NCBI RefSeq assembly: GCF_001190945.1
Contig: NZ_CP011112.1
Location: forward strand, 3,844,001-3,908,000
Direction of reading: 5' to 3'
Source: Luteipulveratus mongoliensis
GTDB taxonomy: Bacteria; Actinomycetota; Actinomycetes; Actinomycetales; Dermatophilaceae
Length of the DNA stretch: 64,000 nt
Below the pieces are notes generated by a model. That model worked only from the letters and a program-made list of their open reading frames with translations. It was not told the origin of the DNA and searched no databases. Below, piece by piece: positions 1 through 7,383 of this stretch; position 1 is the first letter of the stretch; each line of letters begins with the position of its first letter. Position numbers and translations under genes: made by a program.

Positions 1-1192
1 TGATGACCTTCGCGCCCTTCGACGCGCACAGCCGTGCCGACTCCTTGCCGATGCCGGAGGAGCCGCCGGTGATCACCACGTGGCGTCCGTCGAGCGGCCC
101 ACCCGGTCCGGGTCTGCGGTGCCGGTCGGGATCGAGCTCACGCTCCCAGTAGCCGTAGAGCGCCGGGGCGTAGTCGGCCAGGTCGGGCAGCGCGACGCTG
201 AGTCCGGCCAGGGTGTCGATCGTGCGGTCGGCGTCGAAGCGGGTGCGCAGGTGCAGGGCATCGAGCAGAACCGGCGGGATGCCGAGCTGCTGGGCGAACA
301 GGTCCCGGCCGGTCCGCAGTGGTGCGCGACCGCTGAGATCCATTGCGGCTTGGGCGATTTCGCGAGGCAGCACGCCGATGCCGCGCGGACCACCGATGGC
401 CGGGGCGAGCGCGTTGTAGAGCTCGGTCATGCTCTGCGGCCGAGGACTGGTCAGGTGCCACACGCTGCGGTCCGGCTGCGGACGCGTCATCAGCGCGACG
501 ATGGCGTCGGCGACGAAGTCGACCGGGACGACGTTGGTATCACCCATCTCGGGCAGCAGGACGGGCAGCGCCGCAGGCAGCCGACCGAGCTGCCTCAGCA
601 GCCCGAAGAAGTAGTACGGGCCGTCGATCTTGTCCATCTCGCCGGTGCGGGAGTCCCCCACGACGACGGCCGGCCGGTAGACCTGCCAGTGCAGGCCGTC
701 CGCGCCGCGGACGAGCTGCTCGGCCAGGAACTTGGTGCGGTGGTAGGGCGAGGGGAAGTGCTGCCCGAGATCGAACTGATCCTCTGAATAGCTCCCGTGG
801 TAGTCGCCGGCCACTGCGATGGACGAGACGTGGTGCAGCACCGCACCGAGCCCCAGAGCCAGGTCGATGACCGACGAGGTGCCCTCGACGTTGGCCGCCT
901 GCTGGCTGTCCGCATCGGCAGTCATGTCGTAGATCGCGCCGAGGTGCAGGATGTGCTCGATCCCCATGGGTGCGCCACTGGGACCGAGCCCCAGCCCGGG
1001 TGCTGTGAGGTCCCCGACGAGGGCATGCACGCGGTCACCTCCCGGCCACCCGCTCGCCAGCCTCGTCAGTCGGGAGACCGAGGACTCGCGTACGAGGACA
1101 TGGACCTCAGCGGTCGCGTCCGCCTCGAGGAGACGCGGCAGCACGTGCCTCCCGATGAAGCCCGTGCCTCCGGTGATCAGATAACCCGTCAT
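1..1192 (-). CDS. Two-domain SDR / fatty acyl-CoA (aldehyde) reductase, AcrA1-like; 3' end beyond window
   Basis: The frame is open from an ATG at 1192 to the window edge, giving at least 397 residues. The N-terminal extended-SDR domain has a TGGTGFIG NADP-binding loop at residues 8-15 and a YHRTK catalytic Tyr-x3-Lys pair. It is followed by a helical linker, and then by a second Rossmann start (VITGGSSGIG) at about residue 370, which is a classical SDR domain cut by the edge. This order (NAD-epimerase-like reductase, then classical SDR, about 650 residues) is that of mycobacterial AcrA1 (Rv3391) and relatives, which reduce acyl-CoA or fatty aldehydes to alcohols, for example for wax esters. 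An AAGGA site sits 8 bases before the ATG. The order and motifs are seen; the substrate is inferred from the family. Confidence 0.75.
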   Translation of the reverse strand, partial: MTGYLITGGTGFIGRHVLPRLLEADATAEVHVLVRESSVSRLTRLASGWPGGDRVHALVGDLTAPGLGLGPSGAPMGIEHILHLGAIYDMTADADSQQAANVEGTSSVIDLALGLGAVLHHVSSIAVAGDYHGSYSEDQFDLGQHFPSPYHRTKFLAEQLVRGADGLHWQVYRPAVVVGDSRTGEMDKIDGPYYFFGLLRQLGRLPAALPVLLPEMGDTNVVPVDFVADAIVALMTRPQPDRSVWHLTSPRPQSMTELYNALAPAIGGPRGIGVLPREIAQAAMDLSGRAPLRTGRDLFAQQLGIPPVLLDALHLRTRFDADRTIDTLAGLSVALPDLADYAPALYGYWERELDPDRHRRPGPGGPLDGRHVVITGGSSGIGKESARLCASKGAKVI

Positions 1193-1313
1193 CAGCCCAT
1201 CCTTCGCGGTCGCGGCGGCCCAAGGTTACCGGTGCGTAACTTTCCTGGGAAGGCCCCGCCCACATGAGCCGATGTCACAGCCCAGAACCCGTGGCCAAAC
1301 CGGATGCCATCGT

Positions 1314-1403
1314 GACCTGAGGAGTGGCCCGACCGGTCACTCCTCAGGCGCCTTGGTACCCCTAGACCTGAGCAGCGGCTCGATCGGTCGCTCCTCAGAT
1401 GCC
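1314..1403. repeat. Two related inverted repeats in direct tandem, 51-bp period
   Basis: The palindrome at 1316-1348 has perfect 11-base arms (CCTGAGGAGTG / CACTCCTCAGG). A second copy starting at 1367 has the same layout with a few changes. The two units, counted from the shared GACCTGAG at 1314 and 1365, are about 85% identical over 39 bases. They lie 120-210 bases upstream of the reductase start and downstream of pnp. They could be a paired operator or a duplicated hairpin. Confidence 0.6.
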
Positions 1404-1412
1404 CCAGGCTGG

Positions 1413-1450
1413 CCGAAGGCCCGGCACCCACAGGGGTGCCGGGCCTTCGG
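1413..1450 (-). terminator. Hairpin terminator after pnp
   Basis: A perfect 17-bp stem (1413-1429 with 1434-1450) with a 4-base loop lies 22 bases past the pnp stop. No T-run follows, which is common in high-GC actinobacteria. Confidence 0.75.
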
Positions 1451-1471
1451 TTCGTGCGTGAGACTGCGCCG

Positions 1472-3982
1472 TCAGGCGTCCTCGGACACCGCACCAGCGT
1501 TGACGGGCTCGGCGTCGGCCGAGCCGCCCTCGGCCTTGTCGCCACCGTCGTTGCCGCGACCGCGACCACGACCACCGCGACGACGACGCTGGCGCTTGCG
1601 CTCCTCGCCACCGTCCTCGGAGTCGCTGTCACTGTCGTCGGACGGCGCGTCGGCACCCTGGTCGGCCGGAGCCGCCGCAGGAGCGTCGTTGACCGGAGCC
1701 TCGGCAGCAGGAGCGTCGTTGACCGGAGCCTCGGCAGCGGGCGCCTCAGCGGCCGGAGCGTCGGTGGCCGGAGCGTCGTTGTTGCCCGCACCGGCCTCCT
1801 CGACCACGGCGAGCGAGAGCTTGCCGCGCGGGTCGATCTCCTTGAGCTCGACCTGAACCTTCTGGCCGATCTTCAGGACATCCTCGACCGCGTCGATCCG
1901 CTTGCCACCGACGAGCTTGCGCACCTCGGAGATGTGCAGCAGACCGTCCTTGCCCGGGAGCAGCGAGACGAACGCACCGAACGTGGTCGTCTTGACCACG
2001 GTGCCGAGGAAGCGCTCCCCGACCTCGGGCATCTGCGGGTTGGCGATCGCGTTGATCGCCGCGCGCGCAGCCTCGGCCGAAGGACCATCGGTCGCGCCGA
2101 TGTAGACGGTGCCGTCGTCCTCGATGGAGATGTCGGCGCCGGTGTCCTCCTGGATCTGGTTGATCATCTTGCCCTTCGGGCCGATGACCTCACCGATCTT
2201 GTCGACCGGAACCTTGACCGCGATGACGCGAGGAGCGAACGGGCTCATCTCGTCGGGCGCGTCGATGGCCTCGTTCATGACGTCCAGGATGTGCAGACGC
2301 GCGTCGCGGGCCTGGGTCAGCGCGCCGCCCAGCACGTCGGCGGGGATGCCGTCGAGCTTGGTGTCGAGCTGGATGGCCGTGACGAACTCGCGCGTGCCGG
2401 CGACCTTGAAGTCCATGTCGCCGAAAGCGTCCTCGGCTCCGAGGATGTCGGTGAGCGCGGCGTACTCGGTCTTGCCGTCGACCTCAGCCGAGACCAGACC
2501 CATCGCGATACCGGCAACGGGCGCGCGCAGCGGCACACCGGCGTTGAGCAGGGCCAGCGTCGAGGCGCAGACCGAACCCATCGAGGTGGAGCCGTTGGAG
2601 CTGAGCGCCTCCGACACCTGGCGGATGGCGTACGGGAACTCCTCGCGCGTCGGCAGCACCGGCATCAGGGCACGCTCGGCGAGCGCACCGTGACCGATCT
2701 CGCGACGCTTCGGCGAACCGACTCGACCGGTCTCACCGGTGGAGTAGGGCGGGAAGTTGTAGTTGTGCATGTAGCGCTTGCGGGTCACCGGCGACAGGGT
2801 GTCCAGCTGCTGCTCCATGCGCAGCATGTTGAGCGTGGTGACACCCATGATCTGGGTCTCGCCGCGCTCGAAGATCGCCGAGCCGTGCACGCGCGGCAGC
2901 ACCTCGACCTCGGCGCTCAGGGCGCGGATGTCGGCCAGGCCACGGCCGTCGATGCGGACCTTGTCCTTGAGGATGCGCTCACGGATGAGCGCCTTCTGGA
3001 CCGACTTGAAGGCCGCGGAGACTTCCTTGTCGCGACCCTCGAAACGCTTGCCCTCGCCCGCGAGCTCGGCCTTGAGGGCCTCCTTGAGCTCGTCGAGCTT
3101 GTCCTCGCGCTCCTGCTTGGCGGCGATGGTCAGCGCGGCGCGCACCTGGTCGGTGCTGTCCTTGCTGACGGCCTCGAGCACGTCGTCCTGGTAGTCCAGG
3201 AACAGCGGGAACTCCTGAACCTCCTTGGCAGCCTTGGAAGCCAGGTCGGCCTGCGCCTCGCACAGCACCTTGATGAACTTCTTGGAGGCCTCGAGGCCCT
3301 CGGCCACGATCTCCTCGGTCGGCGCCTGCTTGCCCTGGTTCTTGACCAGGTCCCAGGTCGACTCGGTCGACTCGGCCTCAACCATCATGATCGCGACGTC
3401 GTCACCGACAACACGACCGGCGACGACCATGTCGAACGTCGAGCGCGCCGCGTCGGAGAAGTTCGGGAACGCAACCCACTGGCCGTCGATCAGCGAGACG
3501 CGAGTCGCGCCGATCGGACCGGAGAACGGCAGACCCGAGATCTGCGTGGAGATGGACGCGCCGTTGATGGCGAGCACGTCGTACTGGTGGTCGGGGTTGA
3601 GCGCGAGCACCGTGATGACGACCTGGACCTCGTTGCGCAGACCCTTCACGAAGGCCGGGCGCAGGGGGCGGTCGATCAGACGGCAGGTGAGGATCGCGTC
3701 CGTACCGGGACGACCCTCACGCCGGAAGAAGCTGCCGGGGATCTTGCCCGCGGCGTACATGCGCTCCTCGACATCCACCGTCAGCGGGAAGAAGTCGAAG
3801 CCTTCGCGCGGGTGCTTGCCAGCGGCTGTCGTCGACAGCAGCGTGGTCTCGTCATCCAGGTAGCAAAGGACTGCTCCGCCGGCCTGCTTGGCCAGGCGGC
3901 CCGTCTCGAACCGGACGGTGCGGGTGCCGAACGAGCCGTTGTCAATGGTGGCTTCGGCGAAAGTGATCTCTGGACCCTCCAT
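1472..3982 (-). CDS. pnp: Polyribonucleotide nucleotidyltransferase (PNPase) with long Arg/Gly-rich C-terminal tail
   Basis: The product is an 836-residue 3'-5' phosphorolytic exoribonuclease of the RNA-decay machinery. It has two RNase PH domains, then a KH domain around residues 590-650 (GPKGK near 600) and an S1 domain around 652-727. Usual length is about 710-750 residues. The extra hundred residues form an Ala/Pro/Glu stretch with two near-identical 30-bp repeats, an Asp/Ser/Glu block, an [12 protein letters not shown] basic segment and an acidic end. The basic part resembles RGG boxes that bind RNA. The gene follows rpsO on the same strand, the usual order, with a strong hairpin between them. 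Identity is secure; the role of the tail is inferred. Confidence 0.97.
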   Translation of the reverse strand: MEGPEITFAEATIDNGSFGTRTVRFETGRLAKQAGGAVLCYLDDETTLLSTTAAGKHPREGFDFFPLTVDVEERMYAAGKIPGSFFRREGRPGTDAILTCRLIDRPLRPAFVKGLRNEVQVVITVLALNPDHQYDVLAINGASISTQISGLPFSGPIGATRVSLIDGQWVAFPNFSDAARSTFDMVVAGRVVGDDVAIMMVEAESTESTWDLVKNQGKQAPTEEIVAEGLEASKKFIKVLCEAQADLASKAAKEVQEFPLFLDYQDDVLEAVSKDSTDQVRAALTIAAKQEREDKLDELKEALKAELAGEGKRFEGRDKEVSAAFKSVQKALIRERILKDKVRIDGRGLADIRALSAEVEVLPRVHGSAIFERGETQIMGVTTLNMLRMEQQLDTLSPVTRKRYMHNYNFPPYSTGETGRVGSPKRREIGHGALAERALMPVLPTREEFPYAIRQVSEALSSNGSTSMGSVCASTLALLNAGVPLRAPVAGIAMGLVSAEVDGKTEYAALTDILGAEDAFGDMDFKVAGTREFVTAIQLDTKLDGIPADVLGGALTQARDARLHILDVMNEAIDAPDEMSPFAPRVIAVKVPVDKIGEVIGPKGKMINQIQEDTGADISIEDDGTVYIGATDGPSAEAARAAINAIANPQMPEVGERFLGTVVKTTTFGAFVSLLPGKDGLLHISEVRKLVGGKRIDAVEDVLKIGQKVQVELKEIDPRGKLSLAVVEEAGAGNNDAPATDAPAAEAPAAEAPVNDAPAAEAPVNDAPAAAPADQGADAPSDDSDSDSEDGGEERKRQRRRRGGRGRGRGNDGGDKAEGGSADAEPVNAGAVSEDA
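1681..1740. repeat. 30-bp tandem repeat inside pnp
   Basis: Two adjacent 30-base units (1681-1710, 1711-1740) differ at one base. They encode a repeated Ala/Glu/Pro/Val/Asn/Asp decapeptide in the PNPase tail. Copy number could vary by slippage. Confidence 0.85.
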
Positions 3983-4108
3983 GGGTCCTCCTGTTCTTCA
4001 AGTGTGCAGACCACGGATCGTCGTTGTCCGTGTGCCTTCCTTCTCGGTGGTCGTACGCCTCGGGTGACCGCTCACATGCGGGCCCGTCGGTCGTACGTCC
4101 TCCTACGC

Positions 4109-4143
4109 CTCAAGGCGGTCACCGCGAGGGTGACCGCCTTGAG
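4109..4143 (-). terminator. Hairpin between rpsO and pnp
   Basis: A 15-bp perfect stem (4109-4123 with 4129-4143) with a 5-base loop begins 20 bases after the rpsO stop. It can act as an rpsO terminator. By analogy with E. coli rpsO-pnp, where an RNase III hairpin controls pnp mRNA, it could also be a processing site. Confidence 0.65.
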
Positions 4144-4162
4144 GTCGTAAGGCATGGGGTGA

Positions 4163-4432
4163 TCAGCGACGCAGACCCAGTCGCTTGATCAGCGCGCGGT
4201 AGCGCTCGATGTCAACGCTCTCGAGGTAGCGCAGCATCCGCTTGCGCTGGCCGACGAGGAGCAGGAGGCCACGACGGCTGTGGTGGTCGTGGGGGTGCTG
4301 GCGCGAGTGCTCGGTGAGGTCCTTGATGCGCTGCGTCAGCATCGCGACCTGCACCTCGGGCGAGCCGGTGTCGCCGTCCTTGGTGGCGTACTCGTCCATG
4401 ATCTGCTTCTTGGTGGCAGTGTCCAAAGGCAT
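4163..4432 (-). CDS. rpsO: 30S ribosomal protein S15
   Basis: The 89-residue product has the family's exact size and signature ([23 protein letters not shown] at the C-terminus). S15 binds 16S rRNA early in assembly of the 30S platform. An ACGGAG ribosome-binding site precedes the ATG. The gene lies upstream of pnp on the same strand, the conserved bacterial arrangement. Confidence 0.98.
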   Translation of the reverse strand: MPLDTATKKQIMDEYATKDGDTGSPEVQVAMLTQRIKDLTEHSRQHPHDHHSRRGLLLLVGQRKRMLRYLESVDIERYRALIKRLGLRR

Positions 4433-4644
4433 GAGTCGGCGACTCCGTTTCTGTGTCGTTGCGCGGTGCTCCTGGGCATGTCCACCAGGGCGCTCTGTAT
4501 CCGCGGCCGGTCTACGGCAGGACCCAGGCTAGCAGCGGCCCGTCATTCCGCCCTAATCGGCGCTCTAGGGCATCACGGGCGGCGCATTCGGGCAACCTTG
4601 GGGCGGCCCACGGCGTACACCTGGGTAGGAACAGGAGGTCCGGC

Positions 4645-5061
4645 ATGAGGCGAGGCATGAGCTGGGTCGTGCTCGGTGCGGCTGCGCTGGTGGCGACATC
4701 GTGCGGTACGAACGACGACTCACCTGGCCGTGTGCCGGCACCGACCACGACGGAGACCTCGATGACGCAGCCCGGCAACTCCGCTGTCCGTACGGCGGTC
4801 GACGACCTGGCCCGCCGCCTCGGGGTCACGAAGACTGCCGTGACGGTGGCCACTGACGAAGAGGTCACCTGGCCGGACAGCGCAGCCGGCTGTCCTGAGA
4901 AGGGGATGATGTACGCCAGCGTGCTGACTCCCGGACGACGGGTGATCCTGCGCGTCGACGGCCGGGACTACGCCTACCTCGCCGGTCGCAGCGGGCCCCT
5001 GCGCTACTGCGCCCATCCCGGTCAACCGACGTCGGGTCGCGCCACAGATCCTGCGACCTGA
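4645..5061 (+). CDS. Secreted lipoprotein with TWPDSxxGCP domain
   Basis: The 138-residue product begins with a signal peptide ending in a lipobox-like VATSC (Cys about residue 20), so it is probably anchored on the outer face of the membrane. A Thr/Pro linker follows. The C-terminal half has the motif TWPDSAAGCPEKGMMY, then a beta-rich stretch with Tyr and Cys. This resembles a small domain of unknown role that recurs in secreted actinobacterial and cyanobacterial proteins. The ATG was chosen because AGGAGG lies 6 bases upstream at 4633-4638. The gene is divergent from rpsO. Its last codons overlap an 18-bp repeat also found at the end of the next gene. Function unknown. Confidence 0.8.
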   Translation: MRRGMSWVVLGAAALVATSCGTNDDSPGRVPAPTTTETSMTQPGNSAVRTAVDDLARRLGVTKTAVTVATDEEVTWPDSAAGCPEKGMMYASVLTPGRRVILRVDGRDYAYLAGRSGPLRYCAHPGQPTSGRATDPAT

Positions 5062-5062
5062 G
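5045..5062. repeat. 18-bp direct repeat, copy 1
   Basis: An 18-base sequence (CAGATCCTGCGACCTGAG) covers the end of the lipoprotein gene, including its TGA. It is identical to 5664-5681. Confidence 0.85.
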
Positions 5063-5107
5063 AGGTCTCACTCCAGATCGCACGGTGGTGGTGCAGGATT
5101 CGGAAGC

Positions 5108-5680
5108 ATGGACGCGGGACTGGCGGCGGTGCTGGCGGGCTGGGGTGGTGGCGCGCTCGGCACGGTAGGAGCCTGGCTGACCGCCCGGACGGCGCTGCGG
5201 TCAGCCAGTGCGGCGCACGTGCACGAGGTCCAGGATCACCTGCGAGAGAAGCGAGCGACAGCATTCGCCGCGATGGTCCGTGGCACGTGGAGCGCGTTGT
5301 CCAGGTCTCAGGCCCTGAGCAGGTCGACTCCCGGCACCATGTTTCCTGACGGACCGCCCTCGCAGGCCGAGATCACCAACGTCTACGACGCGTACGCCGT
5401 GGTCGAAGAGCTGAGAGTCCTCGCCGCAGATGCCTCGATCATCGCCGACGACGCCACCGCGCGCGAGGCGCGCCTCCTCCTGCTGGAGATGGAGAACGTC
5501 GCCCACGCGACCCAGAACATCGTCCTCCAGGCCGCCATCACCCTGCGGAACGAGCAGCCCCGTCCGGAGTCCAGCCAGTCCCCCGACTCAGTGCGCGAGC
5601 GGATCCGCCAGGCCGAGGAAAACGTGCGTGCCTTCGAGGCGACTGCTCGTCGGCTGACCGTTCCAGATCCTGCGACCTGA
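5108..5680 (+). CDS. Hypothetical membrane-anchored helical protein
   Basis: The 190-residue product starts with a short Gly/Ala-rich hydrophobic segment (residues 1-25), then becomes mostly helical with charged heptad-like stretches. A Pro/Ser-rich break near residue 150 precedes a final helix. It could be a single-pass membrane protein with a cytoplasmic coiled coil. I recognise no family. It starts 46 bases after the lipoprotein gene and ends, like that gene, in Asp-Pro-Ala-Thr encoded by an identical 18-bp repeat. Confidence 0.65.
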   Translation: MDAGLAAVLAGWGGGALGTVGAWLTARTALRSASAAHVHEVQDHLREKRATAFAAMVRGTWSALSRSQALSRSTPGTMFPDGPPSQAEITNVYDAYAVVEELRVLAADASIIADDATAREARLLLLEMENVAHATQNIVLQAAITLRNEQPRPESSQSPDSVRERIRQAEENVRAFEATARRLTVPDPAT

Positions 5681-5681
5681 G
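5664..5681. repeat. 18-bp direct repeat, copy 2
   Basis: Identical to 5045-5062 and again spanning the stop codon of a gene. The two copies are 619 bp apart and bracket one gene. Confidence 0.85.
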
Positions 5682-5745
5682 CCCTCCGACGACAGGTAGC
5701 CCGGAAGCCTGGGCAAAGCCGGTTCGGGTGTGCTCGCATGGACTC

Positions 5746-6750
5746 ATGAAGAAGCTCATCAACGACCCCAAGGACGTGGTCGTCGAGGCCCTGCGCGGGA
5801 TGGCCGGCGCACACCCCGATCACCTTCGTGTCGACCTGGACAACAAAGTGATCTACCGCAAGGACGCACCGGTCAAGGGCAAGGTCGGCCTGGTGTCCGG
5901 CGGCGGATCCGGGCACGAGCCCATGCACGGCGGCTTCGTCGGACTCGGCATGCTCGACGCCGCCTGCGCCGGTGAGGTCTTCACGTCTCCCGTGCCGGAC
6001 CAGATGGAAGCGGCAACGCAGGCGGTCGACGGTGGCGCGGGCGTCCTGCACATCGTGAAGAACTACACCGGCGACGTGATGAACTTCGAGATGGCGGCCG
6101 AGATGGCCGATGCGGACAGCGGCGTCGAGGTGCGCACGGTCGTCACCAACGACGACGTCGCGGTCAAGGACTCGCTCTACACGGCCGGCCGCCGAGGAGT
6201 CGGTGTCACGGTGCTGCTCGAGAAGCTCGTCGGTGCCGCCGCCGAGGAGGGCCGGCCCCTCGCCCAGGTCGCCGATCTCGCGACGAGGATCAACGAGAGC
6301 GGCCGCAGCATGGGCCTGGCGCTCACCTCGTGCACGGTGCCGGCGGCCGGCAAGCCAACCTTCGAGCTCGGTGACGACGAGTTCGAGCTGGGCATCGGGA
6401 TCCACGGTGAGCCCGGCCGCGAGCGCAAGGCCATGGCACCGGCGCGAGAGCTCGCCGAACAGCTGCTGGAGCCCATCCTCGACGACCTTCCCCGCAGCAG
6501 CGGTCAGCCCGTCATCGCGTTCGTCAACGGCATGGGCGGCACTCCCCTGCTCGAGCTGTACCTCATGTTCAACGAGGTCAGCACGATCCTCGAGAAGGCC
6601 AACATCCCGATCTCGCGATCGTTGGTCGGCAACTACATCACCTCGTTGGAGATGGCCGGCTGCTCGGTGACTCTGCAGACGGCCGACGACGACCTGATCC
6701 ATCTCTGGGACGCGCCCGTCAACACTCCCGGCCTGAGGTGGGGCGCCTGA
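5746..6750 (+). CDS. dhaK: PEP-dependent dihydroxyacetone kinase, substrate-binding subunit DhaK
   Basis: The 334-residue product matches family length. It carries the [10 protein letters not shown] loop (residues 52-61) and GIHGEPG, whose His220 corresponds to the histidine that binds dihydroxyacetone covalently as a hemiaminal. The start MKKLINDP is typical. No strong ribosome-binding site is visible, and the in-frame ATG six codons upstream is less family-like. DhaK holds the substrate while DhaL, carrying bound ADP/ATP, transfers phosphate. The stop overlaps the DhaL start (TGATG), so the genes are translationally coupled. Confidence 0.96.
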   Translation: MKKLINDPKDVVVEALRGMAGAHPDHLRVDLDNKVIYRKDAPVKGKVGLVSGGGSGHEPMHGGFVGLGMLDAACAGEVFTSPVPDQMEAATQAVDGGAGVLHIVKNYTGDVMNFEMAAEMADADSGVEVRTVVTNDDVAVKDSLYTAGRRGVGVTVLLEKLVGAAAEEGRPLAQVADLATRINESGRSMGLALTSCTVPAAGKPTFELGDDEFELGIGIHGEPGRERKAMAPARELAEQLLEPILDDLPRSSGQPVIAFVNGMGGTPLLELYLMFNEVSTILEKANIPISRSLVGNYITSLEMAGCSVTLQTADDDLIHLWDAPVNTPGLRWGA

Positions 6751-7373
6751 TGGCGACTCAGGACCGGTTCGTGGAATGGCTGGGCGATCTCGCACAGACC
6801 ATGGCTGAGTCGCAGGAGCACCTCACCGAGCTCGACTCGGCCATCGGCGACGCCGACCACGGCAGCAACATGGCCCGCGGTACGGCTGCCGTCGCCGAGC
6901 TCCTCGACGGCGAGTTCCCTGATACCGCAAGCCTTCTCAAGAAGGCTGGTATGACACTGGTCAGCACGGTGGGTGGGGCGAGCGGCCCGCTCTACGGCAC
7001 CTTCTTCATCCGGCTCGCCGGGCCGTTGGCGGGCAAGTCTGATGTGTCCGCAGCTGAGCTGGGCGCCGCGTTGCGGGCCGGCGTGGACGGCGTACTCCAA
7101 CGAGGCAAGGCCGAGCCGGGCGACAAGACGATGTACGACGCGTGGGCACCCGCGCTGGCGGCCTACGACGAGGCGGTCACCGGCGGGTCGGACCTCGGGC
7201 CTGCGCTGGGGGCTGCTGCCAAGGCAGCAGCCGAGGGTCGCGACGCGACTGGTCCGCTGGTCGCGAGGAAGGGCCGCGCCAGCTATCTCGGCGAGCGCAG
7301 CGCGGGTCACATCGACCCCGGCGCCGCGAGTACGACGCTGCTGCTGGAGTCCGCCGCCCGCACGCTGCGCTGA
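6750..7373 (+). CDS. dhaL: Dihydroxyacetone kinase, ADP-binding subunit DhaL
   Basis: The 207-residue helical subunit has the metal/nucleotide motif IGDADHG (Asp34, Asp36, His37, with Asp29 just before). In the family these aspartates hold Mg-ADP that stays bound and is rephosphorylated by DhaM. The ATG overlaps the dhaK stop by one base, which fixes the start better than the in-frame ATG four codons earlier. The gene is followed after 10 bases by dhaM. Confidence 0.95.
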   Translation: MATQDRFVEWLGDLAQTMAESQEHLTELDSAIGDADHGSNMARGTAAVAELLDGEFPDTASLLKKAGMTLVSTVGGASGPLYGTFFIRLAGPLAGKSDVSAAELGAALRAGVDGVLQRGKAEPGDKTMYDAWAPALAAYDEAVTGGSDLGPALGAAAKAAAEGRDATGPLVARKGRASYLGERSAGHIDPGAASTTLLLESAARTLR

Positions 7374-7383
7374 GGCCGAGCCC

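Noticed and set aside
1436-1455. Rho-independent terminator with U-tract after pnp
   Set aside because: The hairpin is strong, but no T-rich run follows on the transcribed strand, so it is reported only as a hairpin-type terminator.
1436-4150. A very long open frame on the plus strand opposite pnp
   Set aside because: It mirrors the codon structure of pnp in GC-rich DNA, has no recognisable domain, and PNPase on the other strand is certain.
4550-4571. GCCCTA ... TAGGGC inverted repeat between rpsO and the lipoprotein gene
   Set aside because: Six-base arms with a ten-base spacer are within chance for this window and no regulator is linked to it.
5383-6795. Long minus-strand open frame across dhaK
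   Set aside because: Covers a well-supported gene in the opposite frame and shows only low-complexity composition.
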